Source: JACVRW01 sp963814095 (GTDB lineage: Bacteria > Actinomycetota > Thermoleophilia > Solirubrobacterales > Thermoleophilaceae). From it: a stretch of 64,000 nt of DNA. Position 1 is the first letter of the stretch. Each line of letters begins with the position of its first letter. Below are positions 16,487-24,272 of the stretch, piece by piece. The stretch spans positions 62,001 through 126,000 of the forward strand of contig CAWFBT010000002.1 of NCBI GenBank assembly GCA_963814095.1. Direction: 5' to 3'. A model generated the notes under the pieces. The model ran no database searches. It was not told where the DNA came from and was given only the letters and a program-made list of their open reading frames with translations. The translations under genes and the position numbers were made by a program.

Positions 16487-16900
16487 ATGAAGATCCGCCC
16501 CATCATCACCGTTGGACTGGCCCTGACCGTCACGTCGTTTGCGGCGTGCGGCGGAGGTGACGACGACAGCTCCAACGCCAACCGGTTCGAAGGTGCCGAG
16601 AAGCAGGTCGCGGCCGTCGTCGACGACCTGCAGAGCGCGAGCCGCGAGGCCGACACCAAGACCATCTGCCGCGAGATCTTCACCGCGGCCCACGCCACCC
16701 GCGTCGCAAGCGGCGCCGGCGTGAGCTGCGAGTCGAAGGCCAAGCAGGAGATCGCCGTGCCCGATGAGACGATCGAGGTCCAGGGCCTGATCGTCAACGG
16801 TCAAACCGCCACGGCGCGCGTCAAGGAGCAGACCGGCAAGACCTCAACGCTGGCGTTCGTCAAGTCGGACGGCGGCTGGCGCATCGACCAGATTCGCTGA
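16487..16900 (+). CDS. Small secreted lipoprotein of unknown function
   Basis: The 137-residue protein has a signal sequence with lipobox SFAAC (cysteine about 21), then an Asp-rich linker and a folded domain of about 100 residues. That domain ends in SDGGWRIDQIR, a pattern seen in NTF2/SnoaL-like lipoprotein domains. Two cysteines (CREIF and SCESK) may pair. A GGAGG site lies seven bases before the ATG. It sits between two strong terminators, so it is probably a single-gene unit. Confidence 0.75.
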   Translation: MKIRPIITVGLALTVTSFAACGGGDDDSSNANRFEGAEKQVAAVVDDLQSASREADTKTICREIFTAAHATRVASGAGVSCESKAKQEIAVPDETIEVQGLIVNGQTATARVKEQTGKTSTLAFVKSDGGWRIDQIR

Positions 16901-16914
16901 CCCTCCCGTAACGA

Positions 16915-16942
16915 CGAGGGGGCGCCTCGCGGCGCCCCCTCG
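16915..16942. terminator. Bidirectional terminator between convergent genes
   Basis: A 12-bp stem CGAGGGGGCGCC / GGCGCCCCCTCG with loop TCGC sits 14 bases after the lipoprotein stop and 23 bases from the stop of the convergent peptidase gene. It can serve both strands. Confidence 0.8.
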
Positions 16943-16965
16943 CTTACGTCAACGTCGTACTGCGA

Positions 16966-18510
16966 TCAGCGAACGACGAGGCCGCCCTTGTACTTCAGGG
17001 CCTTGCCGCGCTTGCTCTTCTTGGCCTTCTTGGCCGAGCTGGCGGTCGCCACCTCGCTCTTCGAGCGAGCCAGCGTCCACGTCGCATGAGCGGCGGCGTC
17101 GGACATCTGGTCCAGCGCCGTGTAGCTCAGGTTGAAGAACGTGTCGCACGCCTGGTGGTAGCACGGGTCGTACGGCAGCCCGGCCACTCCACCGAACAGT
17201 TCTTCCTGCGCCTCTGTCTTGATGCCCTCGGCGCCGGTGAACAGTCCGCCGGCCGGGACGCCGGCATCCTCGGCGATGAACCGCCCGTAGTCAGAGCGTC
17301 CATCGAACGCGGTCGGGGCGTGCGCCAGCCCCTGCCGGTCGAAGTAGCGGGTGAACAGCCGCTCGATCTGGCCTGAGCCGTTCGGCGCGCCGCCGGGCGG
17401 CGGTGTCGAATCGGACAGGTCGCCGTCGTACACGAAGCGCACGAAGTTGGGCGAGCCGACCATGTCGAAGTTCAGATTCGCCTCGATCTGGTCGATGCCG
17501 CCATTCTCGATCTGCTCCTCGACGTAGGCGGTCGAGCCCACGAGCCCGGCCTCCTCGGCGCCCCAGAATGCGAACCGGACGCGGTTGCGCGGCCGGTCGC
17601 CGAGCTCCGCCATCTCCTCGGCGATCTCGAGGATCGTCGAACTGCCGGAGCCGTTGTCGTTGATGCCCGGGCCCTCCGCGACCGAATCGAGATGGGCGCC
17701 GACCACGATCGTGCGGTCCTTGTCGCCCCTCACCGAGTCCGCGATCACGTTCATCTCCTCGTTGGGAGTGACCGTCGCGCTGACGGCGAGCCGCACCGTC
17801 GCGCCCGGCGTCGTGGCGAGCGCGAGGCCGATGTCATTGCTGATCATCGCCGCGGGGATCGTGTTGTCGAACGTCGCGGTCGTGGCGATCGGCGCCTCGC
17901 GGTCCTCGAAGCCGTCGTTCCAGATCAGCACCGCCGCCGCGCCCGCCTCGAAGGCGTTCTCGTACTTCTGCGTGAACGGACAGGTGCCGCGCTGAACGAG
18001 GGCGACAGCCCCGGTCGGGATCCCCGTGAAGTCCGCAGGGGCACACCCGCTGAGTGAGGCCCCCGGCCCCGAGGGCTGCGGGAGATCCGTGCGCCCGGCC
18101 ACGAAGATCGGCCCGCTCACGTCTGCGGAGCCTGAGAACTGCGCCACGACGAAGTCGGTTTCCTCGACGTACGTCGCCTCGTTGCCGGCGTCGGTGCGCT
18201 GGAACGTCGCTGGACCGTTCTTGGTCCACGACGGGAAGTTGAACGGGTCCAGCGTGACCCGATAACCGGCGCGCCGGAGCCGGTTCGCCACGTAGTTGAC
18301 CGAAGCGTCGTAGCCCGGCGACGTGGCGGCGCGATTGTCGTCGTTGGCAATCGCGATGTCCTGCAATGCCCGCTCGTGCTCCAAGATGCCATCCAGAGTC
18401 ACCGCTCGGCGAAGCTCGCGAGTGTTGACTCGATCGATGGCGGAGGCAACTGGGGCAGCTACGAGCGCGACAGCGAGTATCGCGATCCCTGCACTAAGGG
18501 CTCTTTTCAC
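16966..18510 (-). CDS. Secreted M28-family zinc aminopeptidase with PA domain
   Basis: The mature enzyme should remove N-terminal residues from peptides outside the cell. From GTG 18508-18510 (AAAGGAGG upstream) the 514-residue protein has a signal peptide (about 1-24) and a PA insert domain (about 150-235, with GAVALVQRGTCPF). The M28 catalytic domain follows. The zinc ligands and catalytic acid are visible in order: AHLDS, NDNGSG, WGAEEAGL, NFDMVGS and CYHQACD. The tail is lysine-rich. The open frame extends upstream, but that part is not protein-like. Family relatives include the Streptomyces griseus aminopeptidase. Confidence 0.92.
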   Translation of the reverse strand: MKRALSAGIAILAVALVAAPVASAIDRVNTRELRRAVTLDGILEHERALQDIAIANDDNRAATSPGYDASVNYVANRLRRAGYRVTLDPFNFPSWTKNGPATFQRTDAGNEATYVEETDFVVAQFSGSADVSGPIFVAGRTDLPQPSGPGASLSGCAPADFTGIPTGAVALVQRGTCPFTQKYENAFEAGAAAVLIWNDGFEDREAPIATTATFDNTIPAAMISNDIGLALATTPGATVRLAVSATVTPNEEMNVIADSVRGDKDRTIVVGAHLDSVAEGPGINDNGSGSSTILEIAEEMAELGDRPRNRVRFAFWGAEEAGLVGSTAYVEEQIENGGIDQIEANLNFDMVGSPNFVRFVYDGDLSDSTPPPGGAPNGSGQIERLFTRYFDRQGLAHAPTAFDGRSDYGRFIAEDAGVPAGGLFTGAEGIKTEAQEELFGGVAGLPYDPCYHQACDTFFNLSYTALDQMSDAAAHATWTLARSKSEVATASSAKKAKKSKRGKALKYKGGLVVR

Positions 18511-18656
18511 CCTTCCCCTCCTTTGATTGCTTGCCCGCCGGGCGTTGTGGCCGAGCGGACCAGGACGCTGTGCGCCGGGGATCTCCCGGACGCGACGGCG
18601 GGAGGGGTACCCGAGCCGCTTTCGGACCAAACGGGGCGCGCGGCTATCGTGAGCCC

Positions 18657-19292
18657 ATGGCGCAGACTCCGTTCGGCGAACTCGTGCAGAGCGAGGCTGA
18701 GCTCCGCGAGCTGGTCCCGCCACCCGCCGAGGACTCGCCTCCGCTGCGCAAGCAGATCGACCACCTCGACGAGCACTGCCGCGACTTCATCGCTCGCTCG
18801 CCCTTCTTCCTGCTCGCCACCGCCGGCTCGGCCGGAGAGTGCGACGCCTCACCACGGGGTGGGCCGCCGGGGTTCGTGCACGTAGTCGACGAACGCCGGC
18901 TGATCGTCCCGGAGTACCCCGGCAATCGCCGCGCGGACTCGCACCGCAACCTGCTCCAGAACCCGCGCGCCGCGATGCTGTTCGCCATCCCGGGCCTGCG
19001 TGAGACGCTCCGGGTGGCGGGGAGCGCCTGCATCACGCGCGATGAGACGCTGCTGGCCGAGCTGGGAGTCAACGGCCGCACGCCGAAGCTCGGCATCGGG
19101 CTGGAGGTCGAGGAGGCGTTCATCCACTGCGCCAAGGCGTTCATCCGCTCGAGCCTGTGGGACCCGGAGACCTGGCCTGATGAGCTTCCGTCTGCCTCGG
19201 CGATCCTCCGCGACCACATGGACATGCCGGAGGTGACCGTGGATCAGGTGGCCGCGCGGCTCGAGGAGGGCTACGCGAAGAGGCTCTATTAA
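18657..19292 (+). CDS. PPOX-class FMN-binding protein (MSMEG_1061-like)
   Basis: The 211-residue protein has the split-barrel fold of pyridoxamine-phosphate-oxidase-like flavoproteins. Visible parts are FLLATAGSAGECDASPRGGPPGFV (about 47-70), RLIVPEYPGNRRADSHRNLLQNPRAAMLF and a long C-terminal helix region with HCAKAFIRSSLW. This matches the MSMEG_1061-type subfamily, whose substrates are not known. I chose ATG 18657. The frame is open further upstream, but into the divergent promoter region. Confidence 0.85.
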   Translation: MAQTPFGELVQSEAELRELVPPPAEDSPPLRKQIDHLDEHCRDFIARSPFFLLATAGSAGECDASPRGGPPGFVHVVDERRLIVPEYPGNRRADSHRNLLQNPRAAMLFAIPGLRETLRVAGSACITRDETLLAELGVNGRTPKLGIGLEVEEAFIHCAKAFIRSSLWDPETWPDELPSASAILRDHMDMPEVTVDQVAARLEEGYAKRLY

Positions 19293-19324
19293 GGGCCGGG
19301 AGGAGGCCGAGCGCCTCGTTACGC

Positions 19325-20593
19325 TTGTCGGAGGCCCTCCCTCCGACCCCGGTGATCAGTCCTGAACAACTCGCCTCTGCCCTCGACCGCATGGACCCGC
19401 GGGATCGAGAGCTGCTCGCGCTCTCCCTGCGGCGGCGCGTGCCCGACGACGACCTCGCTCGCATGTACGACGTCGACGGGTCCGAGATCGCGCGGCGGCG
19501 GGCGGCGGCGATCGAGCGGCTGTCCGACGAGCTCGGCATCCAGCGCGGGGAGGACCTCGGCGCCGTACTGAAGGCGCTGCTCGAGGACGACATCTGGAGC
19601 GCGACCGGCGCGCCCGTCGTGGCGGGCGAGGAGTTCGCGGGTGCGGCGGAGGCCGAGCCGAAGGCGAAGCCCGAGCCGGCCGTCGTGCCCGTGCCCACCG
19701 AGCCGGTGCTCGAGATGCTCGCCGCGCGCGAGGGCCGGGAGCCGCCCGCCCCGAACGTCGTTCCCGCCGCTCCCCCGGAGGAGCCGCCGCGACGCCGTTT
19801 CCCGCACCTCGCCTTCGCCCTGTTCGGCATTGGGATCGCCGCGCTGCTCGGCGCCATCGCGCTCGTCGGCATCACCGAGCTCGGGGACGACGGCCAAGCC
19901 TCGACCGGCCGCGACATCGGCGACGACGGCACACGCCACTTCGTGCCGCAGGAGCGCGGACCGGCCGCGGCGCCGTTCCCGTCCGAGCCGCAGGAATTCT
20001 CCTGTTACACCACCGCCTACGTGCGCCGCGCAGCCCTCCTGCGGCGCCGCCCCGCCGGGAAGCGACTCATCCGCCTGGCGGCCCGAACCGAGTGGCAGTC
20101 GCCGCGCGTCTTCGGAGTCGTGCGGCGCCAGGGCGACTGGCTCGCTGTGCAGGCGCCAGAGCTCCCCAACGGGCGCGTCGGCTGGCTCAACAGCCGCGAC
20201 GCGCGGCTCGACTGCACGACCTGGTCGCTGCACGCCGACCTCTCCAAGAAGAAGCTGTTCGTGCGCCGCGAGGGCCACACGGTGCGCACTCTCGCGGTCG
20301 CGATCGGCAGGGCGACCAACCCGACTCCGAAAGGCCGCTTCTCCGTCACCGACAAGCTGCGCGTGACCGACCCGGGCTCGCCCTACGGCTGCTGCGTGCT
20401 CGCGCTCACCGGACACCAGACGAACCTGCCGTCCGGCTGGCCGGGAGGCGACCGGCTCGCAGTCCACGCGACCCAGGACCTCACGAGCATCGGCGAGGCC
20501 GCGAGCCTCGGCTGCCTGCGCTCCCATCCCACCAAGGTGCGCTGGCTGATCGAGACGATCCCGCTCGGCGCGCCGGTGTTCATACGCTCCTAG
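19325..20593 (+). CDS. Membrane-spanning L,D-transpeptidase with cytoplasmic sigma-region-4-like HTH
   Basis: The C-terminal YkuD domain (about 275-420) should cross-link peptidoglycan peptides. Its catalytic set is H381, S395 and C397 in HATQDLTSIG and ASLGCLRSH. Before it are an SH3-like segment (about 215-270), one membrane helix (about 159-183) and a long Pro/Glu-rich linker. The first 70 residues look like sigma-70 region 4 or a related helix-turn-helix (LDRMDPRDRELLALSLRRRV, then YDVDGSEIARRRAAAIERL). The start is TTG. An ECF sigma factor follows 31 bases later. The fusion suggests coupling of wall state to transcription, which is inference. Confidence 0.85.
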   Translation: MSEALPPTPVISPEQLASALDRMDPRDRELLALSLRRRVPDDDLARMYDVDGSEIARRRAAAIERLSDELGIQRGEDLGAVLKALLEDDIWSATGAPVVAGEEFAGAAEAEPKAKPEPAVVPVPTEPVLEMLAAREGREPPAPNVVPAAPPEEPPRRRFPHLAFALFGIGIAALLGAIALVGITELGDDGQASTGRDIGDDGTRHFVPQERGPAAAPFPSEPQEFSCYTTAYVRRAALLRRRPAGKRLIRLAARTEWQSPRVFGVVRRQGDWLAVQAPELPNGRVGWLNSRDARLDCTTWSLHADLSKKKLFVRREGHTVRTLAVAIGRATNPTPKGRFSVTDKLRVTDPGSPYGCCVLALTGHQTNLPSGWPGGDRLAVHATQDLTSIGEAASLGCLRSHPTKVRWLIETIPLGAPVFIRS

Positions 20594-20624
20594 ATCTCAC
20601 GGCGCGAGCAGCCGTGGCGTTCTT

Positions 20625-21098
20625 GTGAGTGTGAAGCTGCCGCCCTTCCAGGCCCTGCTCGACGAGCACCGGGTCGACGTCTACCGCTACCTGGTCGCGA
20701 CCGCCGGCCCGACCGACGCGGACGACGTGTTCCAGGAGACCTGGATCGCGGCGCTGCGCGCGTACCCGCGCCTGCGCAGTGCGGACAACCTGCGCGCCTG
20801 GCTCCTGCGCATCGCCCACAACAAGGCGATGGACGCACACCGGGCACGCGGCCGGCGGGCGCTGCCTGTGGCCGAGCCGCCCGAGCGCGGGAGCGAGGAG
20901 CCCGTTCAGGATGGCCTCCCGGAGCTTTGGGAGCACGTCCGCGAGCTGCCCGCGAAGCAGCGGACGGCGGTCTTCTGCCGCAGTGTGCTCGGGATGTCGT
21001 ATGCGGAGCTGGCGGCGCTGCTCGGCTCCTCGGAGGAGGCCGCGCGGCGGAACGTCCATGAGGGACTGAAGAGACTGAAACTGGAGTTGAGCCAATGA
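20625..21098 (+). CDS. ECF-type RNA polymerase sigma factor
   Basis: The 157-residue protein has only sigma regions 2 and 4, as in extracytoplasmic-function sigma factors. Region 2 shows DADDVFQETWIAALRAYPRL and RAWLLRIAHNKAMDAHR. Region 4 shows LPAKQRTAVFCRSVLGMSYAELAALLGSSEEAARRNVHEGLKRLK. It starts at GTG. Its stop overlaps the next gene (ATGA), which encodes an alkylated-DNA repair protein rather than the usual anti-sigma factor. Confidence 0.92.
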   Translation: MSVKLPPFQALLDEHRVDVYRYLVATAGPTDADDVFQETWIAALRAYPRLRSADNLRAWLLRIAHNKAMDAHRARGRRALPVAEPPERGSEEPVQDGLPELWEHVRELPAKQRTAVFCRSVLGMSYAELAALLGSSEEAARRNVHEGLKRLKLELSQ

Positions 21099-21694
21099 GC
21101 GAGATCGAGACCATGCTGCGCCGTGCGGCCGCCGAACTGCCGGCCGCGGCGCCGGACGTCGGCGCGCGCGCCGAGGCGGAGGGGCTCGTCGACGTCGCCT
21201 ACGCGTCGGTCGACTCTCCGCTCGGGCCGCTCGTGGTCGCGGCGACCCCGCGCGGGCTCGTGCGCGTGGCCTACACCGAGCACAGCTCCGCCGACGAGGT
21301 GCTCGAGAACCTCTCGGCGCGCGTGTCGCCGCGCGTGCTCGAGGCGCCGCAGCGGCTCGATCCGGTGCGGCGCGAGCTCGACGAGTACTTCGCCGGCGGC
21401 AGGCGCGAGTTCGAGACCCCGATCGACTGGACGCATCTCGCCGGCTTCACGCGCGAGGTCCTGCGTGCGACGGCCCGTATCGGCTTCGGGGACACCGGCA
21501 CCTACCGGAGCGTCGCGACCGGCGCCGGCAGCCCGCGCGCCGTGCGCGCGGCCGGGAACGCGCTCGGCGCCAACCCGATGCCGGTGGTCGTGCCCTGCCA
21601 CCGCGTGCTGCGCACCGGCGGGGCGCTCGGCGGCTACACGGGCGGGATCGAGCGCAAGGAGTTCCTGCTGCGGCTCGAGGGCGTGCTCGATTAG
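21095..21694 (+). CDS. ogt: Methylated-DNA--protein-cysteine S-methyltransferase
   Basis: This suicide enzyme moves the alkyl group of O6-alkylguanine to its own cysteine. The 199-residue protein has the active site VVVPCHRVLRTGG (about 168-180) and the DNA-binding helix TYRSVATGAGSPRAVRAAGNAL. The first 30 residues (MSEIETMLRRAAAELP...) are extra and resemble the start of many anti-sigma factors. The start codon overlaps the sigma factor stop, so the two are translationally coupled. Repair and its own sigma factor may form an adaptive alkylation response. Confidence 0.93.
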   Translation: MSEIETMLRRAAAELPAAAPDVGARAEAEGLVDVAYASVDSPLGPLVVAATPRGLVRVAYTEHSSADEVLENLSARVSPRVLEAPQRLDPVRRELDEYFAGGRREFETPIDWTHLAGFTREVLRATARIGFGDTGTYRSVATGAGSPRAVRAAGNALGANPMPVVVPCHRVLRTGGALGGYTGGIERKEFLLRLEGVLD

Positions 21695-21704
21695 TCACGC
21701 GGGC

Positions 21705-21734
21705 TTGACTTGAAGTCTGCTTGAACCGCTAATT
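21705..21734 (+). promoter_or_regulatory. Candidate promoter of the DHA2 exporter gene
   Basis: TTGACT (21705-21710) and CTAATT (21729-21734) are 18 bases apart, and the ATG of the exporter is 38 bases further on. The region is clearly AT-richer than its surroundings. Assignment is by eye. Confidence 0.45.
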
Positions 21735-21771
21735 TGGCTCGCTTCGTACTCGAACGGGAACGACACCACGC

Positions 21772-23250
21772 ATGACGACCACGAAGACCACGAAGACAGC
21801 GACGCAGCCGCCCCAGACCCTCGAGGGCCAGAGGCGATGGCTTGCGCTCTACGTCCTCTGCTTCGGAGACCTCCTGATCGTCCTCGACTCGACGATCGTC
21901 AACGTCGCGCTGCCTTCGATCCAGGCCGATCTCGGCTTCTCGGAGGCGTCGCTCGCCTGGGTGGTGAACGCCTACCTGCTCACCTTCGGCGGCTTCCTGC
22001 TGCTCGGCGGCCGGCTCGGCGACCTGTTCGGGCGCCGGCGGCTGTTCCTGTACGGGCTCGTCCTGTTCATCGTCATGTCGCTCGCATGCGGCGTGGCCGG
22101 CTCGCAGGAGTTCCTCGTCGTGGCGAGGGCCCTGCAGGGCTTCGGCGGCGCGATCGTGTCGGTGGTCGCGCTGTCGCTGATCATGACCATCTTCACCGAC
22201 CCCGCCGAGCGCGCGAAGGCGATGGGGATCTTCGGCTTCGTGCTCTCGGGCGGAGGCACCGCCGGGGTGCTGCTGGGCGGCGTGCTCACGGACCTGTTCG
22301 CGTGGAACTGGATCTTCCTGGTGAACCTCCCGATCGGGATCGCCGTGTTCCTGTTCTCCCTCTCGCTGCTCCCGGACGACAAGGGCGATGCGGAGGATCG
22401 CCGCCTCGACGTCGCGGGCGCAGTAACCGTGACCGCGGCGGTGATGCTCGCGACCTACGCAGTGATCAACGGCAACGAGAACGGCTGGACGTCCGGGGTC
22501 ACGCTCGGCCTGCTCGCGGGCGCCGCCGTGCTGTTGGCCGTCTTCATCACGGTCGAGTCGCGGGTCGGCTCGCCGCTGATCCCGCTCGGGCTCTTTCGCA
22601 AGCGCAACATCCGGGTCGCGAACGTCGTGGGCGCGCTGATGGCGGCAGCGATGTTCGGCTGGTTCTTCCTGCTCGCCCTGTATCTACAGCGGGTGCTCGG
22701 CTACAGCCCGCTGGAGGTGGGGCTGGCCTTCCTGCCGACCACGCTCATCATGGGCTTCGAATCGATCGCGCTGTCGGATCGGCTCGTCATGCGTTTCGGC
22801 ATCAAGCCCCCGCTCGTGATCGGGTTGACCTTCTTCGCGGCCGGGCTGCTCTGGTTCACCCAGGCGCCCGTCGACGGAGACTTCGTCGCCGACGTGCTCC
22901 CCGGCATGATCCTCATGGGCATCGGCGGCGGTATCACCTTCAACCCATTGCTGCTCGCGGCCATGGGCGATGTCGACCCCACCGACTCCGGGCTGGCGTC
23001 GGGCATCGTCAACACCGCCTTCATGATGGGCGGAGCGCTGGGCCTCGCGGTGCTCGTGGCCGTCGCCGACTCGCGCACCGACGCGCTGCGCAGCGGCGGC
23101 GACGGGCCGCTCGCGGCGCTTACGGGCGGGTATCACACGGCGTTCGCGGTCGCGGCGGCATTTGCCGCGATCGGGGCGCTGCTCGGACTGCTGCTGCGCC
23201 CCGTCACGGCTCCGACGGGCGAGCCGGAGCCGGCAGGGCTCTCGGCCTGA
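21772..23250 (+). CDS. MFS multidrug exporter, DHA2 (14-TM) family
   Basis: This 492-residue membrane protein is a proton-driven efflux pump of the EmrB/QacA group. The motif LDSTIVNVALPSIQADLG in helix 1 and the motif A sequence GGRLGDLFGRRRLF between helices 2 and 3 are present. Motif C appears as GGGTAGVLLGGVLTDLFAWNWIF. About 14 hydrophobic segments are visible. The gene is monocistronic, with its own promoter. Substrates cannot be inferred. Confidence 0.93.
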   Translation: MTTTKTTKTATQPPQTLEGQRRWLALYVLCFGDLLIVLDSTIVNVALPSIQADLGFSEASLAWVVNAYLLTFGGFLLLGGRLGDLFGRRRLFLYGLVLFIVMSLACGVAGSQEFLVVARALQGFGGAIVSVVALSLIMTIFTDPAERAKAMGIFGFVLSGGGTAGVLLGGVLTDLFAWNWIFLVNLPIGIAVFLFSLSLLPDDKGDAEDRRLDVAGAVTVTAAVMLATYAVINGNENGWTSGVTLGLLAGAAVLLAVFITVESRVGSPLIPLGLFRKRNIRVANVVGALMAAAMFGWFFLLALYLQRVLGYSPLEVGLAFLPTTLIMGFESIALSDRLVMRFGIKPPLVIGLTFFAAGLLWFTQAPVDGDFVADVLPGMILMGIGGGITFNPLLLAAMGDVDPTDSGLASGIVNTAFMMGGALGLAVLVAVADSRTDALRSGGDGPLAALTGGYHTAFAVAAAFAAIGALLGLLLRPVTAPTGEPEPAGLSA

Positions 23251-23272
23251 GCGGGAGAGCGAGGGCGGCGGA

Positions 23273-24187
23273 TCAGCAGGCCTCCTGGGCCTCGCGCCAG
23301 GCGCAGAGGTCGTCGATCCCGCGCGCGAGCCCCCAGCGCGGGCGGTAGCCGAGGTCGCGGTCCGCCGCGGTGACTGCGATCGGGCCCTGGCGGTCAAACC
23401 CGTCGACCCTTCCGTCGCCGAACTGGATGTCCGCGTGCGGCAGCCGGTCGCGGATGATTGCGACCACCTGATCGAGCAGCACCCGCTCGCCCGTGATGTC
23501 GTAGATGCGGCCGGCTGCCGAAGGCGCGGCAAGTGCGGCGGTGATCGCCCGAGCCACATCCTCGACGTGGACGAGCTGGTACGGGTGGTCGGCGCCGACT
23601 TCGAGCCGCAGGGGGCGGTGCGCCAGGGCCGCGTCGATGATCTCGTCCAGCAGGTTCGGCAGCCTTCGCCCCGGCCCGTACGCCTCGCTGAGGCGTAACG
23701 AGACCACGTCCAGGCCGTAGCTGCGGGCGTAGGCCTGCCCGAGCAGGTCGCCGAAGGCCTTCGACGCGGCGTAGGGCGTTTGCGGGTGCAGCGGCGAATG
23801 CTCGTCGACCGCGTCCTCGTTGTCGCCGTACACCCTCGTGGACGAGAGGAGAACGATGCGGCCGTCGAAGCCCGCGAGGCGGCCCGCTTCGAGCAGCTGG
23901 AGGGTCCCCGTTGCATTGGCGGCCACCGTCGCGGCGGGCATTCCGACCGAGAGCAGCGAATCGGGCATTCCTGCCGCGTGGACGATCCCGCGAACCCGGT
24001 GCCCGGTGATCGTCGCGGCGAGTCGAGTCAGGTCGAACAGCTCGCCTTGGACCGACGCCACGTCGCGGGGCAGGCCCGCTGCCGCGGGGGCGCGGTCGTA
24101 GCTGATGACGGATTCGCCGGAGTCCAGCAGACGGTCCAGCACGTAGCGGCCGATGAAGCCGGTTCCTCCGGTGATCAGAGTGCTCAT
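23273..24187 (-). CDS. NAD-dependent epimerase/dehydratase (extended SDR)
   Basis: The 304-residue protein binds NAD(P) through TGGTGFIGRYVLDRL (about 5-19). The catalytic set is Ser/Thr in LLSSTRVYGD and Tyr-x3-Lys in TPYAASKAFGD. It ends in a substrate domain with YQLVHVEDVARAI. Relatives are nucleotide-sugar epimerases and similar reductases. I chose ATG 24185-24187; longer forms would run over the neighbouring promoter. It is divergent from the LuxR regulator, and a perfect 12-bp palindrome lies between them. The substrate is unknown. Confidence 0.9.
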   Translation of the reverse strand: MSTLITGGTGFIGRYVLDRLLDSGESVISYDRAPAAAGLPRDVASVQGELFDLTRLAATITGHRVRGIVHAAGMPDSLLSVGMPAATVAANATGTLQLLEAGRLAGFDGRIVLLSSTRVYGDNEDAVDEHSPLHPQTPYAASKAFGDLLGQAYARSYGLDVVSLRLSEAYGPGRRLPNLLDEIIDAALAHRPLRLEVGADHPYQLVHVEDVARAITAALAAPSAAGRIYDITGERVLLDQVVAIIRDRLPHADIQFGDGRVDGFDRQGPIAVTAADRDLGYRPRWGLARGIDDLCAWREAQEAC

Positions 24188-24240
24188 TGGGCTCAGCGTC
24201 GCGGCAATTGGGGTGAGTCGTCTTCGTCCACCCGTCTCGA

Positions 24241-24252
24241 TCACCCGGGTGA
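24241..24252. promoter_or_regulatory. Palindrome TCACCCGGGTGA, copy 1
   Basis: A perfect 12-bp palindrome lies between the epimerase (start 54 bases left) and the LuxR-type regulator (ATG 21 bases right). The identical site recurs at 28626 between the SDR and MMPL genes. It is the likely operator of the regulator encoded next to it. Confidence 0.7.
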
Positions 24253-24272
24253 ACGTCGGTACGCTCGCCTGG

